64,000 nucleotides of DNA from Orientallactaga sibirica. Lineage: Eukaryota > Chordata > Mammalia > Rodentia > Dipodidae. Shown piece by piece: positions 21,755 to 31,217 of this stretch; positions within the stretch are counted from its first letter, which is position 1; each line of letters opens with the position of its first letter. The DNA lies in NCBI GenBank assembly GCA_036365145.1, contig JAEOAD010000048.1, positions 13,750,501-13,814,500 on the forward strand. Direction: 5' to 3'. The translations under genes were made by a program, and so were the position numbers. The notes below the pieces were generated by a model, which worked only from the letters and a program-made list of their open reading frames with translations, had not been told where the DNA came from and ran no database searches.

Positions 21755-22250
21755 ACCTTCCTAAGATGCAGAGTTCTGTCCAAATCTCTTAGTGCCAGTT
21801 GCCCTAACTAGAACTCTCTCTACCATGCTCCCTGGGGCCCCACACTTGTTAGCCTCATTTGTGTCCCGTGAGGTAAGCACACTGGATCCACCATCCCTGG
21901 GCAGTACTGACCTGGCCTTTCCCTAAGTTGAGCCCTCTCTACTCCTGTCCTTTCTGCTTCCTGGAATGCGGATTCCCCTGCCTCTCTCTGCTAAGATCCT
22001 ATTACTCCATCTCTAAGCATCCCTGCTCTGGTGGTGCTCCTGTTACACTAGCTGGAGGCACCGCTCCTCACAGCATCACAGCCATCCCATTCATTTTGTA
22101 TTTCAGTGACTTGAATAAGCATCTTATCCCAGGGACGGGAAGTCAGATACTGGGAGTTTCATAGCCTCCATTGAACAAGTGGGAGTGGGATTAAATATGG
22201 AATTAAATGGAATGACTAGGCAGATAAGATAGTGCTCTACTTTGGAGTTA
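21755..22250. other. Intronic stretch, nothing recognised
   Basis: Pyrimidine-rich patches at 21920-22000; no exon or repeat call. Confidence 0.5.
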
Positions 22251-22251
22251 G

Positions 22252-22254
<3 letters not shown>

Positions 22255-22297
<43 letters not shown>
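22255..22297. repeat. (GT)n microsatellite
   Basis: About 21 GT units. Confidence 0.97.
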
Positions 22298-22298
<1 letters not shown>

Positions 22299-22644
22299 GT
22301 ACAAAGGGACAGAGGCTTACATCATAGCTCACTACCCTCAGTGAGGTGTTAGCACTACAGCAAACGTCACAACAAAGATTGCTGAGCCTCGTTAAGGCAT
22401 ATTATCCTGGCAGTGCTCTGTCTCTTGTGCTGTCACTGTCCCGAGCTGTAAGCAGTTCTAATGTCCTTAGAAACTTACTCCTGCTGGGGACACTCCATGG
22501 AAGCTTGCTATGGAAGTATTTAGCTGTGGTTGTCACACTGCAGGTGTGGGTTAACATGGGCTGTATGACCAGCATGATGGCCAGCCACAGGCCACCGGAG
22601 GGGACATGAAACATTCCTTCTTTTTGTTCTTTAGTGTGATTGTG

Positions 22645-22972
22645 GTGTGTATGATGTGTGTGTGTGTGTGTGTGTGTGCATTTTCATGTATGTGAGTGCA
22701 GACATGCATGCCATAATACATGTGTGGAAGCCAGAGGACAGCTTCAGGTGTCCATCTTTGCCTTCCACTTTGTTTGATGTAAGCTGTGAGTTGAAAATGT
22801 CTTCTTCTGGGGCATGCTCCTGCCTCCACGTCCTTATTTGCTATAGGTGCACTGGGAATTGCAGATGCTTGCACTGCAGCATCCAGCTTTACATGGGTTC
22901 TGGGGACTCGGGCTTGGGTATTCACAATTATGCAGCAAATGCTTTATCCACTGTGCTATGTCCCCAGGCCCC
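22645..22972 (-). mobile_element. B4/RSINE-like SINE
   Basis: A (TG)n start at 22655-22678, then GTGTGGAAGCCAGAGGACAG, ACATGGGTTCTGGGGACTCG and the head CTTTATCCACTGTGCTATGTCC. This is the order seen in B4-type composites. Confidence 0.7.
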
Positions 22973-22974
22973 TC

Positions 22975-23080
22975 CCCTTTTGGAGACAGGGGTCTCACTC
23001 TGTAGTCCAGACTGGTGTCAGACTTGTGGCAATTCTCCTGGCTTAGCCTCCCGAGTATCGTCACAAACCTGTCCATGTCT
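22975..23080 (-). mobile_element. Old B1-related SINE
   Basis: TTTTGGAGACAGGGGTCTCAC, TAGTCCAGACTGGTG and TTAGCCTCCCGAGT remain; the right end has decayed. Confidence 0.7.
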
Positions 23081-24559
23081 GGTGTTTACAAATAGCAAAA
23101 GTCCTCTTGGAATTTGAGGCATTGGACCGAACCACAGACCCCTGATCTGACGGCCTTCATTCTAGTCACCCCTGCAGCTGGGCTGTTAGTGACTCTATTT
23201 TGCACAAAACAAAACTGCAGTTGGACTTTTAATAAATCACCCATTTTTCATAGGGAGAATGTTGGGGAGAGGAGGCATCAATAGCTCATCTCCTTAGGTG
23301 GTAATTAGTTTCTGAAACTACAATTACTTTGTCTTGTTTTCATTTGGAAGGGAGTTTCCAGCATTTTGCTGACTTAAAATAAATTCCTGGTGCCATTTAA
23401 GCATTGACTGGTACAGTAGAGGCCATGGGTCTACCAGGGTTAGGTGGTGAGACCCGATGGTAGGTCATGCGCGCCCCACACTGGCCTGGAGGGCTCTACT
23501 GAATTCTGTATCCCAAGCCAATTTAAAGGCTTTCACTTTACCATGACAAGTTACCACTACCGCCCTGATCTGAGGAGAGCTTGAAGGCCAAATTTCCAAA
23601 GCAGCTGGGAAAATTCATTTTTCTCCCCACACAACATCTGTCTTTGTTTCATTGAAACAATAAACTATGAGCTGAATGGGGGTAGGGGTGGGAAATAAGC
23701 TTTCACCTCTGCCCAGTACTGATTCTCATCTTCTTGCTATAAATTTTACATTATTAATAAAGTTGGGCTATATAGAGCCTCGGAATAGAGGATCTTCTTC
23801 AAATAGGGAGACCTGGCTCTTCCGAGTTTCATTTTCCACCCATCATTGCTGACATCCCAGAGCAGAGGTTGTTATTACTTCAAGGAGCTCCTTGGGCATC
23901 GCTGGGGGGTTTTATCCCTTCATCTGGAGACCTATTTTAACATCTGGAAGTTATGTTATGAAATTCCTTCAGCTAGAGTGCTAAGAGAGAAGGCAGACGC
24001 TCCACAACAGGGATGTTAATCACCTCCATGGCGCTTGGTGCTCTTGCAGAACAGCAGTGGTGGGAGCCATCCATTTCCCTCACATTTACATGTCACGAGC
24101 ATCTCCCACCACTTTCTCTGCTGATTGACTGTCAGACAGGCCAACTGAAGTGCCTCACGTTTTCTTTAAGCCTTAGTCATTTGAGATAAATCAAGTCAAG
24201 AGAAGGGGGAATGGCAGGCACTACACATCAGGGGAAGGGGCCCAGCGCACTGTAGCTATGTGGAAATGGTTAGGACGTAGGGATCTACAAGGAGCAGATA
24301 CCTTCAGGTTTGGTCAGTTGTCTTCACTGCTCCATGAACCCCACCCAAGGGAGCATTGGTCATAGGAAGTCTTCGGCTAGTGGATGTGATGGCTTCTCTG
24401 CTGCTTTCCAAGCTGAGGGCAGATGAATCCTTGAATTTAAAATTTGCTAAAGCAAGCAAGCATTTACTTCTTCAAAGGACTCTGCTTCTCTCCTCTCCTT
24501 GATCAGGCACCTCCCTGACTGAAGAAGGAACAAACGAGGCCGAGCATCGAACACGGCAC
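23081..24559. other. Repeat-free interval of about 1.5 kb
   Basis: No SINE, LTR, LINE or microsatellite is visible, which is unusual here. There is no long frame with splice signals, so it may be conserved non-coding sequence. Nothing specific is recognised. Confidence 0.5.
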
Positions 24560-24604
24560 TTGTCACGGTTTGGTTGTGCATCTATGTCCCCATTAGATGG
24601 CATT

Positions 24605-25002
24605 GTTTTTTTTTGTTTTTTTTCCTGAGGTAAGGTCTCGCTCTAGCTCAGGCTAACCTGGAATTCACTCTGTAATCTCGTGGTGGCCTTGAACTCACAC
24701 GATGATCCTCCTACCTCAGCCTCCCAAGTGCTGGGATTAAAGGTATGCACCAGGCTGGAGAGATGGCTTAGTGGTTAAGGCGCTTGCCTGCGAAGCTTAA
24801 AGACCCAGGTTCGATTATCCAGGTCTCATGTAAGGCAGATGCGCAGGGTGGCACATGTGTCTGGAGTTTTTTTGCAGAGGCTAGAGTCCTTGGCGTACCC
24901 ATTTGCACTCTCTCTTTCTCCCTCTCTCCCTCTATCTCAAATAAATAAATAAATATCTTAAAAAAAAAAAACTAAACTTGTGTGCCACCACAACTCAGCT
25001 CG
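24605..25002 (-). mobile_element. B1 SINE split by a B2-like SINE
   Basis: The plus strand runs CTGAGGTAAGGTCTCGCTC to GGGATTAAAGGTATGCACC (24751), is broken, and resumes GTGTGCCACCACAACTCAGC (24980-25001). Confidence 0.88.
24752..24975 (+). mobile_element. B2-like SINE, innermost element
   Basis: AGGCTGGAGAGATGGCTTAG to CTCAAATAAATAAATAAATATC, inserted within the B1. It is the youngest of the three layers. Confidence 0.95.
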
Positions 25003-25567
25003 CAACTTGAGTTTCCAGCGGGTGCAGACATACTGGGGAAGAGAAGTGTCACTAGGGGCTGACCTGGTAGTTCAGCCCTAAGGTGTGTTCAGAGCCATAG
25101 GAGCTCCGGCTGCTGGTGTTTGCTTCGCTCTCTCTCTCTGTGCTGTGAAGTGAGCTAGCTTCTCCCACCACTGATGGAGCTTCCCCCGGAATCTATAAGC
25201 CTGAAATAAACCCTTTCCTCCCATCAGCTGCTTCTGGCTGGATGTTTGACCAGCATCGCAAAGGTAACTGCAACAACATTCTTCTACCGTAAGCAGCTTG
25301 CCATCCTTCCAAAGGAATCTTTTAAAAACATGGTTACACTTTACCGTGACCTTTTAAAAATAATGCCCCACGCCTGAATCTGTACCCAGAAACTTCCCAA
25401 GACTTTAGAGCTAGGGAGCCGAACCTGCTTTGCGGACAGCAGGCTTTGGCATTCTCTTCCCCCACGTGTTCCTCCTTCCCTGCTCACTGGAAGATTCCAC
25501 CCCTCTGCCCACCCTGGCTCTTTCAAGTCTCCTTCCTGTCCACCCACCAGGGTTTCTCAGAGCATAG

Positions 25568-25606
25568 CTTTTGTTTGTTTGTTTGTTTGTTTGTTTGTTT
25601 GTTTGA
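25568..25606. repeat. (GTTT)n microsatellite
   Basis: About ten TTTG units. Confidence 0.95.
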
Positions 25607-25609
25607 TTG

Positions 25610-26339
25610 TTGGTTTTCTGTTTTAATGGAGACAGGTCAACAAGATCACCTTGGGTTATTTTCTACTGGAGTGTAGCCCAAGTATTTAATTTATAATAAT
25701 GGTTTTGTTATTGTGTGACATCTTTTCTTAACCACACCAGAAGTATAGTGATGGTGGAGAGGTGAGGGAGAGGTGGCATTATCATAAAATGGAAACGTAA
25801 GTGCTGTCTGCATCACTTTCTAATTATCCTGTCTTCACATGGCCCCACGGTCTCCCTCAGCTTCCACAAACATCATACAAGATTAGTATCTAACCCATCA
25901 GAGGAGTTTGTGAGGCAACAACGTGTGTGCAGAGCTTAGGGCACAGTGTCTGGTCAGCCAACACAAGCTCTGCTGTCATCTCGTGACTCCAGCTTTTCAA
26001 ATCCTAGACAGACCTTTCTATATGGCACAGGATGGGGTGGGGGAGGAAGCACCTCTAAAAATCCTTTACTGTCATATGCAAATGAGGCTGAAAGATTGAA
26101 GCTGAAATATATAATATATATTAAAATATCAACAAAAACCCCGATAAAGAATGCCGATAACTTTAAAGTACAGATGATGGGATTTGGGTGTTATTACTAT
26201 TCTTCTGTACTTAAAACTTCTGTACTTAAACTGTTTTTCTTGCATTAAAATACAGTAAAAGCAGTAATCTTCTTAAACAGTTTGGAAAGAAGGGGGGCGT
26301 TGAGCATTAAATTTTTACTAGCTTAGAAAGCACATGGTA
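25610..26339. other. Intronic stretch with a possible MIR piece
   Basis: GTGCAGAGCTTAGGGCACAG at 25928-25950 may be a MIR end. AT-rich beyond 26090; otherwise nothing is recognised. Confidence 0.4.
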
Positions 26340-26605
26340 TAATTTGGACCTGGATTATATTGCCGAAGCCCATGTGTTAAAGGTTCCATCCCAGAGAGAT
26401 ACTGTTGGAAGGTGGTGGAAACTTCTTGAAGGGAGGCCTAGTGGAAGGTCTTTAGGCAACTGAGGACATGTCTCTGAAAGGGACGTGGAACCCTCTCGTT
26501 TTTTTTTTCTTGGCTCTCTGGCTTGTGACATGAGTGGTTTTGTTTGCTTCAGGCATTTTGTTATAGCAATTGAAGGCAGAAATAGTGTAGAGGCACTTCA
26601 CTCTA
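26340..26605 (+). mobile_element. MaLR LTR remnant
   Basis: TTTGGACCTGGATTATATTG, GTGTTAAAGGTTCCATCCC, GAAGGTGGTGGAAAC and GGTCTTTAGGCAACTG follow the MaLR 5' half. The 3' half is reduced. Confidence 0.6.
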
Positions 26606-26850
26606 AGTTCCATGTCTCTTTGACTACACTGCTTAATAATACCTAAAAAAAAAACCACCCTAAAATAGTAACATATATTTTACTTATATATTTATAATAA
26701 CGTATATTATAAAGTTGAGGAAAACAAAGGTCTGTATAGAATATTGAGTAAGTGTAATAAACATTATTAAAATAAAATGAAAATAAATAATACATTTTCC
26801 CATGTAACAAATACACAGCTCAAGGCTGCGAAGTGGTCCGATTGTTTCAT
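26606..26850. other. AT-rich intronic stretch
   Basis: About 26660-26810 is strongly AT-rich with TATATTTA-type words. No gene. Confidence 0.5.
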
Positions 26851-26857
26851 GGACTGA

Positions 26858-26871
26858 CCAGCAGGGGGCGC
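26858..26871 (+). promoter_or_regulatory. CTCF site, full-consensus core
   Basis: CCAGCAGGGGGCGC matches CCASYAGRKGGCRS at all 14 positions, in the context TGACCAGCAGGGGGCGCTAT. It is outside any SINE or LTR I recognise. Known: this core is the main determinant of CTCF binding. Binding in this genome is inference. Confidence 0.75.
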
Positions 26872-27317
26872 TATAGGACAGCATCTAAGAACTACATAGC
26901 AAGAGAAAGATTCCAATGATTCAGCTTGACACTGAGAAGTGTGAGTCCCACAGCGTCACACTCATTACTACAGGGCTGGGGGTCTGAAGCCACAGATTTC
27001 AGCAGGTTTGCTAGGCCTGTCTGCGAACACGCTTGGCTGTGGGCAGGGGGGAGGGCAAAGCCGCCTAGAGCCAGGGCAGGTGTGAAGCTGTGTTGTCACT
27101 TCAACGTGGCATCCTAGAATCCCTGGATGTGGGGCTGAGGCTGTGTGGAAGTTGACAACATTCACAGCCCCTCTGCCAGCAGCTTCAAGCAGAGGTGGAG
27201 ACTGAGGATTCAAACCTGAGATTCTCTGCTTTTCTCCAGGGGCGAGACTAATTTCCAGAATGCACACTGAGGAAAAATCTGCTGGAGTCACTAAAATGTT
27301 AGACTTCAAAATTTGTT
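26872..27317. other. Intronic stretch, nothing recognised
   Basis: Moderately GC-rich. Open frames on both strands lack splice-flanked structure or any recognisable protein. Confidence 0.45.
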
Positions 27318-27365
27318 CTATTTTTTTAAAATTATTTTATTTATTTGAGAGAGAAAGGCAGATAG

Positions 27366-27403
<38 letters not shown>

Positions 27404-27573
27404 GGAGAGATGAGGGAGAGAATGGGCATGTCAGGGCCTCCAGCCACTGCAAACAAACTCCACATGCATGTGCCACCTTGTGCATCTGGCTTACATGGGT
27501 CCTGGGGAATTGAACCTGAGTCCTTTGGCTTTGTAGGCAAATGGCTTAACCACTAAGCCATCTCTCCAGACCT
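27318..27573 (-). mobile_element. B2-like SINE with GATA expansion
   Basis: The CT tract has become (GATA)n at 27360-27403. Head CTAAGCCATCTCTCCAGACC. Confidence 0.95.
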
Positions 27574-27796
27574 GATCTATTCTTAAAGTACATTCTAGGC
27601 AACCCCTTTATGTACATATATGGGTTAAACAGCCCTTTTCTGACATGCCTGGGAGCAGACATGTTTCAAACTTTGGAATGCTTTTACATGATAAGTTATC
27701 TTGAGTCTGGGACCCAAGTCAATATATGAAGTTCATTTATGGTTCACACATCCTCTCTGTATACCGGCTGAAGATCATTTAATATGATAACTTTAA

Positions 27797-27831
27797 TGAT
27801 TTTTTAAAATTTTATTTATTTATTTGCAAGC

Positions 27832-27878
<47 letters not shown>

Positions 27879-28049
27879 AGAGAGAGACACAGAGAGAGAA
27901 TGGGCACTCCAGAGCCTCTAGCCACTGCAAACAAACTCCAGATGTATGTGCCCCTTGTGCATTTGGCTTAAGTGGGTCCTGGGGAATCGAACCTGTGTCC
28001 TTTGGCTTTGCAGGCAAACACCTTAACTGCTAAGCCATCTCTCCAGCCC
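27797..28049 (-). mobile_element. B2-like SINE with 17-bp target-site duplication
   Basis: TAATATGATAACTTTAA (27780-27796) and TAATACAGTAACTTTAA (28050-28066) flank it. GA run at 27836-27875. Confidence 0.95.
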
Positions 28050-28349
28050 TAATACAGTAACTTTAAAGTGTGCCTGCCTTTGACTGCAACCCGTCACAGA
28101 AGTTCAGGTGTGAAATTTTCCTCTTGCGGTGCCCTGTCCATTCTCCAAAGGTTCCAGGTCGTGAAACATTTTTTATTTCAGACTAGGGATGCTGGAGCTG
28201 GAGATTGAAGTATGTGTGGCTGACCCGAGAGCTTGCTTTATGCATCTCACCTATGTCTAACCCCACTTGAGAGCAGAACCCTAAAGAAGACCTTGTCAGA
28301 TTTCCTCACATTCACAAAAGACCGTTCTGTGGAGCATTTCCTCAAAGTG

Positions 28350-28575
28350 CTTTTGCCTATGAACTCACTAACTCCTCACAGTAGCCTCACAAAGAAGTGT
28401 CATTGATTCTACCTGAAGTGGAGGAGGCGGAGACTGGATGTGTGGACAGATAGCACTTGGCCAAGAGAGGCCAAGCAAGGCCAAGACTGCTGTTCCTGTC
28501 AGGGTTGGTGGCAAACTCACAGAGAGGCAAGAACTTGCTTAAGATCCCAGAGGCAGAAGTGGCATTTCTTGCTGG
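28350..28575 (+). mobile_element. MIR remnant crossed by the duplication breakpoint
   Basis: TCACTAACTCCTCACAGTAG, GAAGTGTCATTGATTCTACC and CAGAGAGGCAAGAACTTGC follow MIR order. The left breakpoint of the 2.8-kb duplication (28401) lies inside it. Confidence 0.5.
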
Positions 28576-28604
28576 CTAGCGCTATGACTGTCTCCACTTG
28601 ACTC

Positions 28605-28925
28605 CAACATGACCAGTTCAGAAAGATATAAAATCCAAAGTGGTCGTTTTTTGCTGGTGTAAAACACTGAGTTGGGGATGAGGCAGACACTATTAGGAAA
28701 ACTGAAATTTTGGTGCTACCAGTTTCCTTTATCATGCTGAAATTTGGCTATGGATGTAGAGGTGTTGGGAGGTGGGGCCTTTAATCCCAGCGCTTGGGAG
28801 GCAGAGGTAGGAGGATCACTGTGAGTCTGAGGCCATCCTGAGAGTACATAGTGAATTTCAGGTCAGCCTGGGCTAGAGCAAGACCCTACTGTAAAAAAAA
28901 GAAAAGAAAAGGGGGAGGGATTCTC
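28605..28925. repeat. Older duplicated block A (first copy)
   Basis: CAACATGACCAGTTCAGAAAG through the B1 resembles 30297-30640 at roughly 85% by eye. In both blocks a B1 truncated to CCTTTAATCCCAGC follows the phrase TGTTGGGAGGYGGGG, so the B1 was present before the block was copied. Confidence 0.85.
28778..28910 (+). mobile_element. B1 SINE, 5'-truncated
   Basis: CCTTTAATCCCAGCGCTTGG to CAAGACCCTACTGTAAAAAA. The truncation point is the same in the block at 30470; a second copy is at 31595-31727. Confidence 0.92.
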
Positions 28926-29329
28926 TCTCAAGTAGCTTTTACAGGCTGCTACATATAGACTTTACCACAAGCTACACAAGTGTACATGCATTCTTTGCAG
29001 GATGCAGTTCCAGCAGGAGTTTAAACTGGATGTGTGAAAAATGACTGCATTGTGAGCTAGCTCTGCGGGTTATGCATTCTTATAGCTGGCCTGGCCAGCC
29101 AGTTTCATTTTTCCCACATGGAGATAGTATGTTCATGTCCTATAGGAGTGACCTGGTCACTTCAGGCTCCTTACCCCTTGAATCTTCAGAGGACCCCATC
29201 ATTGCAGGATTTCAGGCTCCTGTCTCTCTATTTCCCCAGGTCTTGCTCTGATTGCTTGTGGTCTAAATGGCAAACGGCACGCAACACCTGACAACCTGTG
29301 GAAGCCAATGCCTGTGCTCGGTTAAAACT

Positions 29330-29705
29330 TGTCTTGTTCAGAAAGTCAAAGGCCACACGTTCTCGCTCACATGCAGGTCTTAGCTTCATATCTTCAGGAT
29401 TTGTGAGTGAGTTGGCCCAAGAGTCAGTAGTAAGAGGCTACAAAGAAAGAAAGGGGGCATAGAGAGAGAGGAGAGGGAAGGGATGAAGGGCAGGGATAAT
29501 AGACATATGTAAGTAGAGGGATGGGTGGGGAAAAAAGCAAGAAAACTTTTCTTGTTTGTTAGGTCCCTGACCCCCCACCCCACGACAGCAGGAGACAAAG
29601 GGCCACAGGGTGCAAGTGGCAAAATGCCACGATAATTGTAGAAGACTGTCTGGAGTTGCTGGTTGTGATTTACTAAAAAGCCAATGAAAGTCACGTCTAC
29701 CATCT
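29330..29705 (+). mobile_element. LINE-1 3' end remnant
   Basis: CACGTTCTCGCTCACATGCAG, TCTTAGCTTCATATCTTCAG and AAGAGTCAGTAGTAAGAGGC resemble the region just past ORF2 in rodent LINE-1. Repeated at 32145-32520. Confidence 0.5.
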
Positions 29706-30296
29706 GCCTGGCTGACATCATGCCAAGTGCCGCTCAGGTGGTAGGGGTCGGATGGAGATGCTTACAGACCTCCTTCTAGCTCTTGTTGGGCCTCTGATTT
29801 GAGAGAACGTGTGCATGCTGTAGGGAAAAAATAAATTCATGGCCGCTGGGCCCACGGTGAGTTTTTCTGGGACTAGAAATCCATGAGTACTGGCCCCTCG
29901 ATTTGGGCATAGTGGTTCTCTTGACTATCCTTATGCCACAAAGTGGGTTCTTAAAGTCCCAACATGTAAAACGGCACAGCTCGCTAACTATCCGATTGGT
30001 GCGTGTCGACATTCATTCATGTGGCGCTCCTCGAGGCCTTGGTGTGACCGTGTGGATGTCATGTGGACAGAGGACCACAGAAAAGGTGGTCATATAAATG
30101 CGGTCACTGAGTTTCAGGAACCACTGGAGACTTGGCCATCCATGGAAATGTGAAAGACAAACTGGGTTACTCCTCCGAGAAGAAAAGCGATCCATGTTTG
30201 CCACGACAGGACATGTCTCTCTGGCACCTCAAAGCGGTGAGTGTGGCTTCGTTCTTGCAGGGGTGGAGCACAGGACGCTTCAGTCCCTCTCAGTTG
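29706..30296. other. Unassigned block with several CpG, inside the duplication
   Basis: I recognise no repeat family or gene. It has more CpG than its surroundings (GCGTGTCGACATTC, GCTCCTCGAGGCC). Short frames on both strands have no known domain. It could be a decayed processed pseudogene or an unnamed ERV/LINE part. Present again at 32521-33112. Confidence 0.4.
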
Positions 30297-30640
30297 TCTC
30301 CAACATGACCAGTCCAGAAAGACATAAAATCCAAAGTGGTCATTTATTGCTGGTGTAAAAGCCCGAGTTGCGGGCGAGGCAGACACTATTAGGAAAACGG
30401 AAATTTGGTGGTATCATTTTACTTTATCATGCTGAACTTTGGTCACGGGGGTAGCAGTGTTGGGAGGCGGGGCCTTTAATCCCAGCACTTGGAAGGTTGA
30501 AGTAAGAGGATCACCATGAGTTCGAGGCCAGCCTGAGACTAAATAGTGAATTCCAGGTCAGCCTGGGCCAGAGTGAGACCCTACCTCGAAAAACTGAAAG
30601 AATAAAAAAAGGGGGTGGGAAGGGAGAATTCTTGTCTTCC
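30297..30640. repeat. Older duplicated block A (second copy)
   Basis: Partner of 28605-28925. It contains AGTCCAGAAAGACATAAAATCC and the same B1-in-LTR arrangement. Confidence 0.85.
30470..30603 (+). mobile_element. B1 SINE, 5'-truncated
   Basis: CCTTTAATCCCAGCACTTGG to GACCCTACCTCGAAAAAC. The duplicate is at 33288-33421. Confidence 0.93.
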
Positions 30641-30870
30641 TGTCAAGACTGGGTCAGTTCTCAAGGGAACAGGTTAGTTCCTGAGGGAGCGAGCTGTTGA
30701 AAAGCCTTCCCTGTTCCTATCCTTCACGTGCTCATGTGTCCTTCTGTCTGCCATGACGTGAGGCAGGCTCTTGGACGTCCCAGCCTCCAGGACTATGCGC
30801 CAGAATAAACCTCTTCTTCCCCCTCAACTAAATTACACATTGTTGGGTGTTCTGTTATAGCAATAAAAAA
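30636..30870 (+). mobile_element. MaLR (MST-like) LTR, 3' half
   Basis: TCTGTCTGCCATGACGTGAG, CAGCCTCCAGGACTATG and GCCAGAATAAACCTC follow the MST/MLT order up to TTCTGTTATAGCAATA. Duplicate at about 33455-33687. Confidence 0.75.
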
Positions 30871-30879
30871 AATGGGCAC

Positions 30880-31217
30880 TTAGGTACAATGTAATTTTAT
30901 TCAGCTGTAAAGAGAAATGAAATTGCACACTTCACAGGAAAATGAATGGAAGTGGAAAATATTATATGAAGTGAGGTAACCCAGGCTCAGAAAGACAAAC
31001 GCTGCATGTTCTCTCTCAGATGCGGATCCTAACTTGGGGTTTTTCGGTTTGTATTTAAGTTGGTGTGAGAGACACAGTAGGGAACAGGGAGTTAGAAAGA
31101 AAGAAGCCGTGGGAGGAGGAGGGGAGGACTTCAGGGAACAAGATGGTAAGGCTGTCACTGGAGACAATGCATGTGTTGGTAGGAGGACACTGAATAATCA
31201 AACTGGAACTGACCTGG
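30880..31217 (+). mobile_element. LINE-1 ORF2 end and 3' UTR remnant
   Basis: ATTTTATTCAGCTGTAAAGAG, GAATGGAAGTGGAAAATATT and GTGAGGTAACCCAGGCTCAG match the end of LINE-1 ORF2 in sense orientation. Its duplicate at 33698-34038 continues into the true 3' UTR. Confidence 0.8.

Larger units (their letters stand above)
24560..25285 (+). mobile_element. MaLR LTR holding a B1 that holds a SINE
   Basis: The left part is GTCACGGTTTGGTTGTGCATC. The right part is CCACTGATGGAGCTTCCCCC, AAGCCTGAAATAAACCC and GGTAACTGCAACAAC. The B1 (24605-25002) sits between, itself split by the SINE at 24752. Confidence 0.7.
28401..31217. repeat. 2.82-kb tandem duplication, copy 1
   Basis: It starts CATTGATTCTACCTGAAG and ends ACTGGAACTGACCTGG. 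The 2,817-bp unit is followed at once by copy 2. Aligned by eye, differences are few: mostly one- or two-base length changes in G, A or GA runs, and a handful of substitutions. It holds a MIR part, two B1s, LINE-1 3' pieces, a MaLR part and an unassigned block. Confidence 0.97.
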
